This document shows, one piece after another, positions 33,671 to 42,633 of a stretch of 64,000 nt of DNA. The first letter of the stretch is position 1. Each line of letters opens with the position of its first letter. Origin of the DNA: an uncultured Clostridia bacterium (GTDB taxonomy: Bacteria > Bacillota > Clostridia > Christensenellales > UBA1242); assembly GCA_934747885.1 (NCBI GenBank), contig CAKVHE010000001.1, positions 515,615 through 579,614 of the forward strand, written 5' to 3'. The translations under genes were made by a program, and so were the position numbers. Below the pieces are notes generated by a model. It had not been told where the DNA came from. It did not search any database and saw nothing but the letters and a program-made list of their open reading frames with translations.

Positions 33671-34366
33671 TTAAATCAGCAAAGAGATTATCCCTAGCAC
33701 CAGCAAATGCGCTGGATAAAAAATATAAAATAAGTACTTAAGGTTAAGTTTGCCTTTTTGTCCATTGTATAGCATCAAAAACGGCAATGCTAGTAGGCTA
33801 AAAATTTGAACCGCAGCACCAAGCGAAAAGGCACCGGCAAAAACAACTTGCCTTGTGGTGAGTAGTAACATAAGCACAGCAAAAAAGAAATACTTTAAAA
33901 ATTTTTGTTCGCGGTAATAGTAAAATGCTGCAACTACCAGCACGCCACAAACGCCGTATTCTATTAGCCTAAACGGCTCTAGTAAAAGCAAAACAATAAT
34001 GATGATGCCGGCAGCCACAAACTTTAAGATTTTAAGAGCCATTTGCTTTTCGCTTATGGCAAGATTAAGTAATTCAATAAAACCAAGCGAAATCAAAAAG
34101 GTAAACAAAATGTCTAACGCAAAAGTCTTAAACGCCAAAAGGTGGGGCACAAATGACAAAAGCGCAAACACAAAAAGCAAAACTGCGTACCGCGCCTTGT
34201 TATGAGTATAATGCCAGCCCTCTGCAACAAAAAAGGCAAAAATAGGGAAGGAAATTCTGCCTACAATTCTAAGAAAAATTATTTTAGGGAAAAATATTAC
34301 GCCAATATGGTCAGCAAGCATACTTAAAACGGCAATAATTTTTAAGTGATTGCGATTTAGTTTCAT
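33671..34366 (-). CDS. TraX family membrane protein
   Basis: A 231-residue protein with seven or more hydrophobic segments and the N-terminal motif LKIIAVLSMLADHIGVIFFP typical of TraX proteins. TraX of the F plasmid acetylates pilin; chromosomal members are related to acyltransferase-like membrane proteins with unknown substrates. The later motif RISFPIFAFFVAEGWHYTHN is also conserved in the family. It is a single leftward gene next to the tRNA-Ser(UGA) boundary. Confidence 0.87.
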   Translation of the reverse strand: MKLNRNHLKIIAVLSMLADHIGVIFFPKIIFLRIVGRISFPIFAFFVAEGWHYTHNKARYAVLLFVFALLSFVPHLLAFKTFALDILFTFLISLGFIELLNLAISEKQMALKILKFVAAGIIIIVLLLLEPFRLIEYGVCGVLVVAAFYYYREQKFLKYFFFAVLMLLLTTRQVVFAGAFSLGAAVQIFSLLALPFLMLYNGQKGKLNLKYLFYIFYPAHLLVLGIISLLI

Positions 34367-34489
34367 GGTTTTATTATACTAGCCGTCAGTTACTTTTGCA
34401 AATTGTTTTGCAAGGGGTGCCGGCAAACAAAATTTTGGCGCAGAAAAAAACGCATAGAACAAACTAAAAAAACAATTTTGCCAAAACAC

Positions 34490-34518
34490 TTGCAAAATTG
34501 CTGACTTTAATTTATAAT
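34490..34518 (+). promoter_or_regulatory. Promoter of tRNA-Ser(TGA)
   Basis: TTGCAA (34490-34495), 17 bases and TATAAT (34513-34518), about 36 bases upstream of the mature tRNA. Confidence 0.65.
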
Positions 34519-34553
34519 ATGTTCGTTTGGGTAACAAAATTGCCCACCAATAT

Positions 34554-34641
34554 GGAGGTTTGGCTGAGCGGTCGAAAGCGGCGGTCTTGAAAACCGTTGA
34601 TGTGAGAGCATCCTGGGGTTCGAATCCCTAAGCCTCCGCCA
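34554..34641 (+). tRNA. tRNA-Ser (anticodon TGA)
   Basis: A class II tRNA with acceptor GGAGGTT, anticodon arm GCGGT/ACCGT around the loop CTTGAAA, a long variable arm, a T loop TTCGAAT and encoded CCA. The anticodon TGA reads UCA-type serine codons. It marks the left edge of the more accessory half of the window. Confidence 0.95.
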
Positions 34642-34683
34642 AGTGTGTTGTAAGAAAAGTCTTATTTCCTTACAACAATTATA

Positions 34684-34728
34684 AAATCGCTGAATAGCCC
34701 ATAAAATCAAGGGTTTCAGCGATTTTTT
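34684..34728 (+). terminator. Terminator of tRNA-Ser(TGA)
   Basis: AAATCGCTGAA (34684-34694) and TTCAGCGATTT (34715-34725) pair, with an inner CCC/GGG, then T. A first, shorter hairpin (TTGTAAG/CTTACAA, 34648-34675) lies between it and the tRNA. Confidence 0.8.
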
Positions 34729-34795
34729 TATTTCTAAAATTTATATATTATTTGCCATTTTCAGCAAATTGAGTCTTATTTGGAGTGCCACAGGT

Positions 34796-35010
34796 AGTCC
34801 ACTTTTTTTGATTATTTAGAAAATTAAGAAAAAATCAAACCTAGTCGCAAAATCAAAATAAATAATCAAACAATCAAAAGAAAAATCAAAGAAATCAAAA
34901 ATAATCAAAATTGCATAAAAAAGATATATTTATATTAGAAAAAATATTCTTGAAAATATTATTCAATTTATAACAATATGTGATATAATGAAATTATAAA
35001 AGCCTATTTA
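34796..35010 (+). repeat. A+T-rich AATCAAA-repeat region upstream of pepE-like gene
   Basis: About 215 bases without a gene. AATCAAA or ATAATCAAAA recurs at least seven times between 34834 and 34914. AGTCGCAAAATCAAA at 34843-34857 is found again downstream of the peptidase gene at 35787-35801. A candidate TATAAT lies at 34982-34988. Confidence 0.75.
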
Positions 35011-35021
35011 GGAGGAAGAGT

Positions 35022-35705
35022 ACGCATCTTATATTAAATGGTGGTGGTTGTGGAAATCAGGTAAAAGAAAGTTATCAACTTTTTGCTGATTTGATAAAAG
35101 ACGGCAAGATTGTTTATATTCCACTTGCGTGGAATCGTGGCTCATACGAAGGATGTTTGGAATTTTTAACAAACGAACTCAAACCATATGGGATAACAAA
35201 AATTGATTTAATTACCGATGCAAACCAAATTACTAAGAAAAAACTAGATGAAGCGAAAGGCATTTTTATTGGTGGGGGTAACACATATAAACTTTTAAAA
35301 ATGTTAAAAGACACACCAGCTTTTAAAAACATTCAGCAATATATGGAAAAAGAAGATTCTGTTATTATGGGAGGAAGTGCGGGATCTTTGATTTTTGGCA
35401 AGTCGATAGATACTTGCAAAGATGATGGATTGGGAATAAAAAGCATTTGTGATATTAATGAAGTTAATTTAACAGACACCAATGGTTTTAATGTTTTAAA
35501 TGATTACAGTTTGCTTGTTCATTATAAAAAATTAGAGAGTCAAATCCCACAAACTCAATCGAGAATAAATAGGCTTCTTGGTGAAGGCTATAAATTAATT
35601 TGCCTACCAGAAGAAACAAGTTTATATGTCCACAATGACAAATTTCAATTTGTTGGTGGCAAGACAGCAAAAATTTTTGATAATGCAATGAGCAAAGAAT
35701 TTTAA
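35022..35705 (+). CDS. Peptidase E-like serine peptidase (S51) with apparent ACG start
   Basis: The frame, read from 35022, gives 227 residues and resembles dipeptidase E: HLILNGGGCGNQ at the start, GGGNTYKLLKML (about 86-97), the nucleophile Ser in MGGSAGS (about 113-119), and LPEETSLYVHND near the end. Peptidase E cleaves Asp-X dipeptides. No ATG, GTG or TTG precedes the conserved N-terminus; a GGAGGAAGAG ribosome binding site is followed by ACG CAT CTT, exactly where the start belongs. Thus either ACG is used or the start codon was lost. The next possible start, TTG at 35091, would remove 23 residues including the first strand. It lies between A+T-rich repeats that share a 15-base unit, suggesting acquisition. 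Confidence 0.72.
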   Translation, partial: THLILNGGGCGNQVKESYQLFADLIKDGKIVYIPLAWNRGSYEGCLEFLTNELKPYGITKIDLITDANQITKKKLDEAKGIFIGGGNTYKLLKMLKDTPAFKNIQQYMEKEDSVIMGGSAGSLIFGKSIDTCKDDGLGIKSICDINEVNLTDTNGFNVLNDYSLLVHYKKLESQIPQTQSRINRLLGEGYKLICLPEETSLYVHNDKFQFVGGKTAKIFDNAMSKEF

Positions 35706-35739
35706 TATTTATAGCGAATATTATATTTTTCAAAATCAA

Positions 35740-35880
35740 ACAGCAAGAAATTGAAATAAAACAAAAAGTGTGAAATAATCAATTTCAGTCGCAAAATCAA
35801 AGAAAAATAATCAAAAAAAGACTTTTGGTTGTACATACACATTCGTAACGTAAATCTTATGAACTAGGATTTGCGTTTTT
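35740..35880 (+). repeat. Downstream copy of the AATCAAA-type repeats and a terminator
   Basis: AGTCGCAAAATCAAA occurs at 35787-35801, followed by further ATAATCAAAA units, as upstream of the peptidase gene. AACGTAAATC (35848-35857) and GATTTGCGTT (35869-35878) form a hairpin followed by T7. Confidence 0.7.
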
Positions 35881-35928
35881 TTATTAAAAAACCATTAAAA
35901 ATTAGTTGCAACAAAATAAGGAGAATAT

Positions 35929-36588
35929 ATGGATAAAATCGGTTTTCCCAATAAGAAAGGATCTGCAATTGAATATTGTAATTTATCGTTAGAAGGTTAT
36001 AAAGAATTATTAAAAGTTTTATTTCAACAAACAGATTTTGCTCTTAATTGTCATTACATTGGTGATAGAATATACACGAAATTATCACAGAAGTATAAGC
36101 ATCTAGAGAATAAATGGTACATTTATGCTCTAAATTCGTTGGATGACGAAATGATTTATATAATTATCAAATTATATAATGGTCAAAAAGAAGAACTTTC
36201 CTTATTTAACATTCTAAGTTATTTTGCCATTGAGGAGAACGTAAATGCTTTTTTTACAACACCAGAGAAAAGGCAAATATTTAAAAATTTAGTAGACGAT
36301 TATAACAATAAATGTTCTGATTTAAGAAAAAAATTGATAACAAGAAGAAATAATTGGCAGGTTCATATAAGCAGAGCAATACTTGATGGAGATAAGTTTA
36401 AAAATTTAATCAATTTAAATACAAATGAATGTTTTAGATTGCTATGTTATGCTTTTCATACAATTCGTAAGTTATATAAAACTTTGTTTGATGAAGAAAT
36501 TCCAATTGATAAAATAAATCATTTTTCAACGTATAAAGAAATTGATAAGTTTTTTTCTGCTTTAGATGATAATGGTAATTTAAAGTAA
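35929..36588 (+). CDS. Orphan HEPN-like protein
   Basis: A 219-residue, mostly helical protein. RRNNWQVH near residue 140 fits the R-x(4-6)-H motif of HEPN ribonucleases, and it lies in a helical context as in AbiU2-type proteins. It has an AAGGAGA ribosome binding site and no obvious partner nucleotidyltransferase or antitoxin nearby. The base composition is more A+T-rich than the core genes. A toxin or abortive-infection role is inference; an unknown helical protein is the alternative. Confidence 0.5.
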   Translation: MDKIGFPNKKGSAIEYCNLSLEGYKELLKVLFQQTDFALNCHYIGDRIYTKLSQKYKHLENKWYIYALNSLDDEMIYIIIKLYNGQKEELSLFNILSYFAIEENVNAFFTTPEKRQIFKNLVDDYNNKCSDLRKKLITRRNNWQVHISRAILDGDKFKNLINLNTNECFRLLCYAFHTIRKLYKTLFDEEIPIDKINHFSTYKEIDKFFSALDDNGNLK

Positions 36589-36634
36589 TTTGTCACTACT
36601 AAATTTAGTACAAATGAAATTTTAGGAGAGAACA

Positions 36635-37270
36635 ATGAACTTGCTGCGAAAATGTGGAAAATTGTATATAAAGTTTGATGAGAGCAATCAGCCCGAGTAC
36701 GGCTTTGAGGTGGTGGGGCAGCAGATAAAAAAGTTTGTTCCATTGACAGACAAAAATTTTGAAACCATAATTTTGCCAAAATTGGTCGAAGATTATGCAT
36801 TTGACATACCTAGCAAAGAAGAAGTTGGCCTATATAAATCGTTGCTTTATTACCGAAACCGCGAAATGCGCGATTATGTTGTTGGTAGTGAAAAAGTTTG
36901 CGCAGACTGCTTTAAGGGTTTAAAAAAAGCAAAAATTGTGATTCCGTTTGAAAACTCAGTAATGTTTGATTGGGGCTCTTTTGATCAAGATGCCCAAATT
37001 GAGTTAATTGTGCCGGACAGCTTGGCGTTAAAGCAAGTTTATAGATGTTTTGATACCGGCTTTGATTACGAGCACGAAAACTGGACAATTGTTGCGGACA
37101 AAAGCCTTGCTGAGCAATTTAGTATGGGCGGTTTTGGCAAAGACGATTTTGCAATTTGGGACTATAATGAAGCAGATTTAGATTACAAGGTGGCAAATTT
37201 TACGATAAAAACTTTTGCGTTGCAAGAAAGCCGTGAAAATAACGAAAGCAGTGACGAAAACGAAGACTAA
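36635..37270 (+). CDS. Unknown acidic protein
   Basis: A 211-residue protein with no transmembrane helix, a CADC motif (about 89-92), an alpha/beta pattern (AQIELIVPDSLALKQVYRCF) and a very acidic C-terminal tail (NNESSDENED). No family is recognised. The codon use resembles the core genes of the window and differs from the gene before it. A TTAGGAGA ribosome binding site precedes the ATG, and a terminator follows, so it is a single-gene unit. Confidence 0.68.
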   Translation: MNLLRKCGKLYIKFDESNQPEYGFEVVGQQIKKFVPLTDKNFETIILPKLVEDYAFDIPSKEEVGLYKSLLYYRNREMRDYVVGSEKVCADCFKGLKKAKIVIPFENSVMFDWGSFDQDAQIELIVPDSLALKQVYRCFDTGFDYEHENWTIVADKSLAEQFSMGGFGKDDFAIWDYNEADLDYKVANFTIKTFALQESRENNESSDENED

Positions 37271-37275
37271 ATAAT

Positions 37276-37308
37276 AGCACCCAAACACGTATGTTTGAGT
37301 GCTTTTTT
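37276..37308 (+). terminator. Intrinsic terminator
   Basis: AGCACCCAAACA (37276-37287) and TGTTTGAGTGCT (37292-37303) pair with one mismatch around CGTA, then T. Confidence 0.82.
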
Positions 37309-37384
37309 GTATTTTTAATTGTAAATATTTAAAAAATGTTTGGCGTAAAGTATTTTTATGATATACTGATTTGGGTATAAAAAT

Positions 37385-40300
37385 ATGAAAATAATAAAAT
37401 GGTTTTGCAAAATGTTTATTTTTTTGGTCGTGCTTGCTTTGGGGGCGTGTACTCTTTTTGCGGTGCAAAGTAAAACTGCAGTAAAGCAAAAAGTGGTGGC
37501 AGCAGAACACAAAATTTTGTACAGTGCAAACAATGCGCCGATCTTTTATGGTGCAACAAAAATAACTATTGATAAAAATGTAACTGGAAATTTTAGCATT
37601 AAAGATCCTAGGTTTAGAATTTACGCAAAAGATTTTGAGGACGGCGACCTTTCGCCAAATATTGAGTGCACTTTTAACAATGTAAATTCTACGGTGGCGG
37701 GCAATTATGAAATTAGGTACCGCGTTGCTGACTCGCACAACAATGAGGCTTGTTTGGTGGTTCCGGTCGTTGTGTTAGATAAGGCGAAGGGCGAATGCAC
37801 AATTGAAAGAACACTATATACGTTGCCATCTGATTGGAATTTTACTCTTATTAACGTTGGACGAAACCGTAATGGCGACCGACAAAATTTGGGCATTTAT
37901 CTGCCGGCCGATACCACAATAAAAATTGGGGTGGTGGACGCAGATAGCAATATTGCAGTAAGTTTTGTTGGAAATTATGAAGCAAAGGAAAGTGGTGTCA
38001 CCATAAACAAAACGCAAACTGAATACATTACCGTTTCAAATACGGTCAAGTCGATAAGTTATAGTTGCGTTCCGTTCGCTAGTTCGGTGGTGCAGGCCGA
38101 GGGCGAAGACCTAAACAAAACCTACAAAATTGAAATAAATTTTGATGCAAGCGTAAAGCCGCTAGACTATTTTTTGTATAAAGACAACGAAGACGAATTT
38201 ATGGCAAACTGGAAAGCCTCGCAAAACGATTTTGGCGTGGTAGATTGCAGGGCAATGCAAATAATTGTACCGTTTGTGGATATTGATAAAATTTCCACAA
38301 AAACATATAGTCAAGCAATTGGCACGCTTAACGAAAGTTTGGAATATTTTATGAAAGTGATTGATCGAATGGACGAAATTTTAGGTGTGTCGATAAATCC
38401 TGAGGAGCCGCTTGATCAAAATGTAAGAATGAAATATTTTGCAAAAGCCAACGGTAACCGAACTTCGGTGGGCGCTTATTACACTGCCAGTCATATTGCG
38501 GTGGGAAGTTCTTCGGTTTGGCCAATATTTACTTATGGCTGGGGAACGTTGCACGAATGCGGTCACGGCTATCAAGGATACTTGGGGCAAGGCTCGGGCA
38601 AGGGTTACAATATGTGCCTAAATGAAACGGGCAACAATGTTTTTGCTCACTATGTGCAAAGTGACAAAACTATATACAAAAATGCAGGAAGTACCGTGGG
38701 CAAATTGCAAGATGTAGAAAAAGGCCGAAATCAAAAGCGCCTTAATGGTGAAGAAATCTTTAATAATGCCAATGGAACATACACCAATACTGATGAAAAA
38801 TTGTACATGCTAATAAATCTTTTTGATAGTTTTGAAGGCTACAAAACGTATGCAAAATTGTATAAGTATTATAGAAAAATGGTGTATGAGAAAGGGGCAA
38901 AAGCTTACACAATTCCAGAAATTTACACCAAGTTTTTTGCCGAAACTTACAACGCAAACATAATGCCGTATTTATATGCATGGAAGGTGCCGGTTGGCTC
39001 AAACGTAATTTACGAAACCATGCAAAAAGATTTAAAGTCTTTTTCAGTTTTGGCCGATACCGTTGGGCAAGACAATTTGCAGCCGGTTAAAGATGGTGAG
39101 AATTTGAGTTTGTCTTACGGTTTGATTGATGACAATGCGCTGGCTAAGTATAACCTAAAAGGCAACTTAAAACTAACAATAAACTTGCCGGAAATTGCAT
39201 CACTGAGTGGCAAAATAGTGGCGCTTTATTGCAAAGGCAAACTAGTTGCAAAAGCAACAATTACCTCTAGCGAAATTGAATTTGATGATATTGATGTAGG
39301 CTTTTATGAGATAAGGTTGCCGGTTGTTGGTGATTATGATAACGATGCAATGGCGGTAAGCATAAATTGCGGTGAAAATATGGTCACCTACTCTTACCAA
39401 AAGAACTCAATAGATTATTCCGCTTATGCACAAAAATTGCTTCAACTTGGGTATTATCGCTATGGTGGGTCAATTGGTTTTAGTATAGAATTGTCCAATT
39501 TTAACAAACTTGCAAAAATAGAATACGGTGGCGGAATGCTACTTAACCAAAGCGGTGAATGGTTGACGGCAAAGGCGGACGAAACCTATATTTCGGTTAA
39601 AATTTTAGATGGCTCAAACAACGTGGTTTTTGAAAAATCTGTAAAAGGCAATAAGGAATATTTTAATAGTCAGGGCGACCCCGCCACACCTTTTGTCGCG
39701 GTAGATTATGGATACAAGGTGGTTATTTACACCGAAATGCCAAATTATGTTAGAGTAAAATCGGTCGCGGCAGATAAAGAGTTGTCGGAGTATAACACAA
39801 CTAGCAAAAATATTTCCTATGAAATTACAAGGTACGGCTTTAAACTGCTAAACGTGGAAAATTTTGACACGGCGGCAGTGGTGTACAACAATCTTAGGCA
39901 AAATGCGATAGATTTTATTGAAAGTTACAAGAGCGTGGCATCTAGCGAAGAACTAAACAACAAACGCATAAATGCCAAACTAAAAAATGAAATAGTTAAC
40001 GCTTACAACTTTTTAAACGAAACCGATAGGGCGCCATATACTGAATTTGTTGGCAAAATAAAGGCGGGTGGTGCACCAATTGTTAAACAAAAAGTAGAAA
40101 AGGTGGTTATAAAACAAAAAGAAGCAATTGACCTATATTCTTTGCTTGAAATATTTGATAACGAAGACCTAATTATTTATGCAAATGCGCAAAATGTGGC
40201 AATAGAAACCGATTTGGACGTAAACAAAGTGGGAGAATATATGGTTAAGTACACCATAAAAGACGCTGACCAAAATGTTACGGTGCACAAACTTAAAATA

Positions 40301-40438
40301 ACCGTAACAAGCGCAGATGCCGCAACAGTAGACACTTCGGGTATTATGTTTTTGTGGGCGGTGTTAGTGTTTATTTTGCTGCTAGTATTGTCGGCGTTTG
40401 TGCTACTAATAATAAAGCGTTACAAAAAATTTAACTAA
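37385..40438 (+). CDS. Membrane-anchored M60-like (enhancin/mucinase-type) metallopeptidase
   Basis: A 1017-residue surface protein. It has an N-terminal signal helix (about 7-26) and an Ig-like DUF5011/cadherin-like domain (about 55-135: FRIYAKDFEDGDLSPNI, NYEIRYRVAD). The peptidase region carries the zinc site HECGHGYQG (about 390) and a downstream NETGNNVFAHY (about 413), then FDSFEGYKTYAKLYKYYRKM, as in M60 enzymes. A beta-rich second half and a second Ig-like domain (about 900-975) are followed by a C-terminal helix (about 983-1005) with a basic KRYKKFN tail. M60 peptidases cut O-glycosylated mucin proteins. The usual motif is HExGH with a Glu further on, which fits. It suggests contact with a mucosal host. 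Confidence 0.85.
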   Translation: MKIIKWFCKMFIFLVVLALGACTLFAVQSKTAVKQKVVAAEHKILYSANNAPIFYGATKITIDKNVTGNFSIKDPRFRIYAKDFEDGDLSPNIECTFNNVNSTVAGNYEIRYRVADSHNNEACLVVPVVVLDKAKGECTIERTLYTLPSDWNFTLINVGRNRNGDRQNLGIYLPADTTIKIGVVDADSNIAVSFVGNYEAKESGVTINKTQTEYITVSNTVKSISYSCVPFASSVVQAEGEDLNKTYKIEINFDASVKPLDYFLYKDNEDEFMANWKASQNDFGVVDCRAMQIIVPFVDIDKISTKTYSQAIGTLNESLEYFMKVIDRMDEILGVSINPEEPLDQNVRMKYFAKANGNRTSVGAYYTASHIAVGSSSVWPIFTYGWGTLHECGHGYQGYLGQGSGKGYNMCLNETGNNVFAHYVQSDKTIYKNAGSTVGKLQDVEKGRNQKRLNGEEIFNNANGTYTNTDEKLYMLINLFDSFEGYKTYAKLYKYYRKMVYEKGAKAYTIPEIYTKFFAETYNANIMPYLYAWKVPVGSNVIYETMQKDLKSFSVLADTVGQDNLQPVKDGENLSLSYGLIDDNALAKYNLKGNLKLTINLPEIASLSGKIVALYCKGKLVAKATITSSEIEFDDIDVGFYEIRLPVVGDYDNDAMAVSINCGENMVTYSYQKNSIDYSAYAQKLLQLGYYRYGGSIGFSIELSNFNKLAKIEYGGGMLLNQSGEWLTAKADETYISVKILDGSNNVVFEKSVKGNKEYFNSQGDPATPFVAVDYGYKVVIYTEMPNYVRVKSVAADKELSEYNTTSKNISYEITRYGFKLLNVENFDTAAVVYNNLRQNAIDFIESYKSVASSEELNNKRINAKLKNEIVNAYNFLNETDRAPYTEFVGKIKAGGAPIVKQKVEKVVIKQKEAIDLYSLLEIFDNEDLIIYANAQNVAIETDLDVNKVGEYMVKYTIKDADQNVTVHKLKITVTSADAATVDTSGIMFLWAVLVFILLLVLSAFVLLIIKRYKKFN

Positions 40439-40455
40439 TTTTTAACTATTCATAG

Positions 40456-40492
40456 GCCCATACAAACAATTTGTGTTTGATATGGGCTTTTT
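40456..40492 (+). terminator. Terminator of the M60-like gene
   Basis: GCCCATA-CAAACA and TGTTTGATATGGGC pair with a one-base bulge around a short loop, followed by T5. Confidence 0.78.
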
Positions 40493-40790
40493 AGTATGGT
40501 ATAACCCATATTACCTTTATGGCGCAAAAACAAAAGAAAATTTTGCAAGCAACGATATTAAAAACGAAGTAAATTATTCCAACTCAATATTTTTGCACAA
40601 ATGTCTAAAATCAATAGAAACCCCAACTTATGTATGTTCTGGAAAATGGCGCCATGCTAAAAAACGCATACGCTAACTTGGGAGAAAGCAGAAGGCTTTT
40701 TGTTAAATATAAACCTCCAAACGGTGTACGCAAGCGGTGAATACACTACTGATTTGTTTTGGACGGCAATTACCGAAAAATTTACTTAAA
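40493..40790 (+). other. About 300 bases without an intact gene, possible gene relic
   Basis: An open frame of 67 codons spans 40473-40676 but overlaps the terminator and has no ribosome binding site. Short stretches in different frames read like protein remnants (for example MYVLENGAMLKNAYANLGES near 40630 and YASGEYTTDLFWTAITEK near 40725), as a frame-shifted gene fragment would. No family can be named. Confidence 0.35.
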
Positions 40791-40812
40791 GCGGACTTTT
40801 GTTTGCAAAATG

Positions 40813-40841
40813 TTGACAAGTTTGCTCGTGTGGTTTACCAT
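40813..40841 (+). promoter_or_regulatory. Promoter of the radical SAM gene, predicted leaderless
   Basis: TTGACA (40813-40818), 17 bases and TACCAT (40836-40841). The expected transcription start (about 40848) coincides with the ATG at 40849, which has no Shine-Dalgarno sequence. Confidence 0.45.
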
Positions 40842-40848
40842 ATTAAAT

Positions 40849-42003
40849 ATGATAAAAAACTTAAAAGATAAAATTTTTATGCGTGGAACGCGGTTGGCGC
40901 TAATTGGCGAAAGCGAATTTGCAAAACACATGGCAGAAAAATTTCTTGCAGAGAAATATTATAGCGTGGTGTGCCAAATTGGCATTATGGGGCAGGCAAG
41001 GCTGGTAGAGGGCTTAGAAAAATGGAGCCCTTGCAAGGCAAGGCGTAAAAGCGCAGAGTATGACGCGGTTTTGGTGCTGGACAGTTTGCCACATCAAAAG
41101 GAAATTTTGTATCCATTGCACAATGCAGGCTTTGATGAGGTTTACTTTTTGCAAAAAAAATCGCCAAAAGTTTTGGACGGCGCGGTAATTGCGCCAGAAG
41201 CGGTGACGGTTTTTTACTTAAAGCAGAAGCCGCTGCTCGGCTATCTTGAAATGCATATAACTGACTGCTGCAACCTAAAATGCAAGGGCTGTTCGCACTT
41301 TGCCAATGTTTTTGAAAAAAGTGAAACTTCGTTTGAAAATTTTCAAAAAGATATTACAAATTTATCTCAAATATTTAATGTGGCCGTGCTAAGACTAATG
41401 GGCGGCGAACCGCTTACCGAACCAAAGCTGGTGCAGTTTTTGGACGCAGCGCGAAAGGCTTTTTGCGGCGCAACTATTTATTTGGTAACCAACGGACTAC
41501 TGATCCCTAAAATGACAAAAGAAGTGGCTGAGAGCTTAAGGCGCAATAATATTTATTTAAATATTAGCGTTTATCCTCCAACCGAAAAAGTGCTAGAGCA
41601 AATAAAACAAACTTTGGACAGTTTTGGACTAACTTACTTTTTTTCGAGGTCTGGAATGGCTATACAAACTTTTTATGCAAGATTAAATAAAAACGCCAAG
41701 CGTTGCAAAAGTGGCAGGGCAGGCAAGGTTTGCGCAGGCAAATTGTGTTTTATGGCGCGAAATGGCAAACTTGCAAAATGCAGTTATCCGCTATTTGCAC
41801 AAAAAATAAATAGTGTGTTTGGTACAAACTATCTAACAAAAGGGGTGGACGAACTAACAATTGAGCAAATTACAGACGGCTGGAAGGCAATAAAAGTGTT
41901 GTCTAGGCCGGTGCCATTTTGCAAATATTGTGCCGTACACGAGCGCAACTTTAAGTGGCGAGCCGCAACCAGCAAAGCAAAGTTAAGTGATTATACAATA
42001 TAA
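40849..42003 (+). CDS. Radical SAM protein with N-terminal Rossmann-like domain
   Basis: Taken from ATG 40849, the protein is 384 residues; an in-frame ATG at 40759 would extend it across the promoter. The N-terminal 115 residues look like a nucleotide-binding Rossmann domain (RLALIGESEFAKHMAEKFL). The radical SAM core has the cluster motif CNLKCKGC in HITDCCNLKCKGCSHFAN (about 136-153) and the GGEP motif in RLMGGEPL. C-terminal Cys residues (KRCKSGRAGKVCAGKLCFMA, FCKYC) suggest a SPASM/twitch-type auxiliary cluster. Such enzymes often modify peptides or sugars. It lies just upstream of the NRPS-like set but on the other side of the converging terminator, so a shared pathway is only possible. 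Confidence 0.82.
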   Translation: MIKNLKDKIFMRGTRLALIGESEFAKHMAEKFLAEKYYSVVCQIGIMGQARLVEGLEKWSPCKARRKSAEYDAVLVLDSLPHQKEILYPLHNAGFDEVYFLQKKSPKVLDGAVIAPEAVTVFYLKQKPLLGYLEMHITDCCNLKCKGCSHFANVFEKSETSFENFQKDITNLSQIFNVAVLRLMGGEPLTEPKLVQFLDAARKAFCGATIYLVTNGLLIPKMTKEVAESLRRNNIYLNISVYPPTEKVLEQIKQTLDSFGLTYFFSRSGMAIQTFYARLNKNAKRCKSGRAGKVCAGKLCFMARNGKLAKCSYPLFAQKINSVFGTNYLTKGVDELTIEQITDGWKAIKVLSRPVPFCKYCAVHERNFKWRAATSKAKLSDYTI

Positions 42004-42030
42004 AAGGCATACCAATTGGTATGTCTTTTA
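42001..42030. terminator. Bidirectional terminator between converging genes
   Basis: TAAAAGGCATACC and GGTATGTCTTTTA pair with one mismatch around AATT. It includes the radical SAM stop codon and ends 3 bases before the phosphopantetheinyl transferase stop. Confidence 0.8.
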
Positions 42031-42033
42031 TTA

Positions 42034-42633
42034 TCAAAGGTTGTATTTGCTCACGGTTGCAAAATGCACATCGTCGTTTTGCAAACTTGCAACACTCAAA
42101 AAGTAATCGTCGCCCAAAAGGTTGCGCAATACAAAACTTCTTTCAAAAATTTTATTTTGTGAATGCATTTTTAATTCTTTTATGGAGCCAAAAAGTTTTA
42201 TTTGGCACTCGTATTTTGTCCATTGCTTGGTAAACTCTTCTTTTTGGTTTCTTGCCAAATCAATGGTTTCAACCTGGTCAGGGAAAAGCTTGTTTGCAAT
42301 GCGCGAATCATATTCGTGCATCTGCTCTATATCTATGCTAACGGGCAAAATGTCTACGGCAACCGCCACATAATTTTTGCTGTGTGAAATGTTAAAGTAA
42401 AATTCATTTTTTTCGCAAAGCGGTTTGCCAGCCTCGTTGCGTATAATTTTTATATTGTCTAGGTCTAAACTGTAAATATCTTTAACCATGGCGCGCAAAA
42501 GCAAATAAGAAAGATACGACCGCGTTTTGTTGGCGGGGCAGGAAAGTTCTTTTATGCGTTTTGCAAAAAACGGATTTTTTATTTTCTGCTTTTTGTATTC
42601 ATGATTTAAAATATCGGTGTAAGCAACCAACAT
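42034..42633 (-). CDS. 4'-phosphopantetheinyl transferase (Sfp family)
   Basis: A 199-residue Sfp/HetI-type transferase that attaches phosphopantetheine from CoA to carrier proteins. Seen: FYFNISHSKNYVAVAV (about 79-94), the magnesium motif VSIDIEQM (Asp-x-Glu, about 97-104), and the catalytic helix FTKQWTKYECQIKLFG (W-x-x-x-E-x-x-x-K, about 138-153). It lies next to a set with a carrier protein (46536), which is its likely substrate. Its ATG overlaps the stop of the XRE/membrane gene (TAATG), so they are translationally coupled. Confidence 0.9.
   Translation of the reverse strand: MLVAYTDILNHEYKKQKIKNPFFAKRIKELSCPANKTRSYLSYLLLRAMVKDIYSLDLDNIKIIRNEAGKPLCEKNEFYFNISHSKNYVAVAVDILPVSIDIEQMHEYDSRIANKLFPDQVETIDLARNQKEEFTKQWTKYECQIKLFGSIKELKMHSQNKIFERSFVLRNLLGDDYFLSVASLQNDDVHFATVSKYNL

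Noticed and set aside
40473..40676. 67-codon gene after the M60-like protein
   Set aside because: It begins inside the terminator, has no ribosome binding site and no protein-like composition beyond possible relic pieces.
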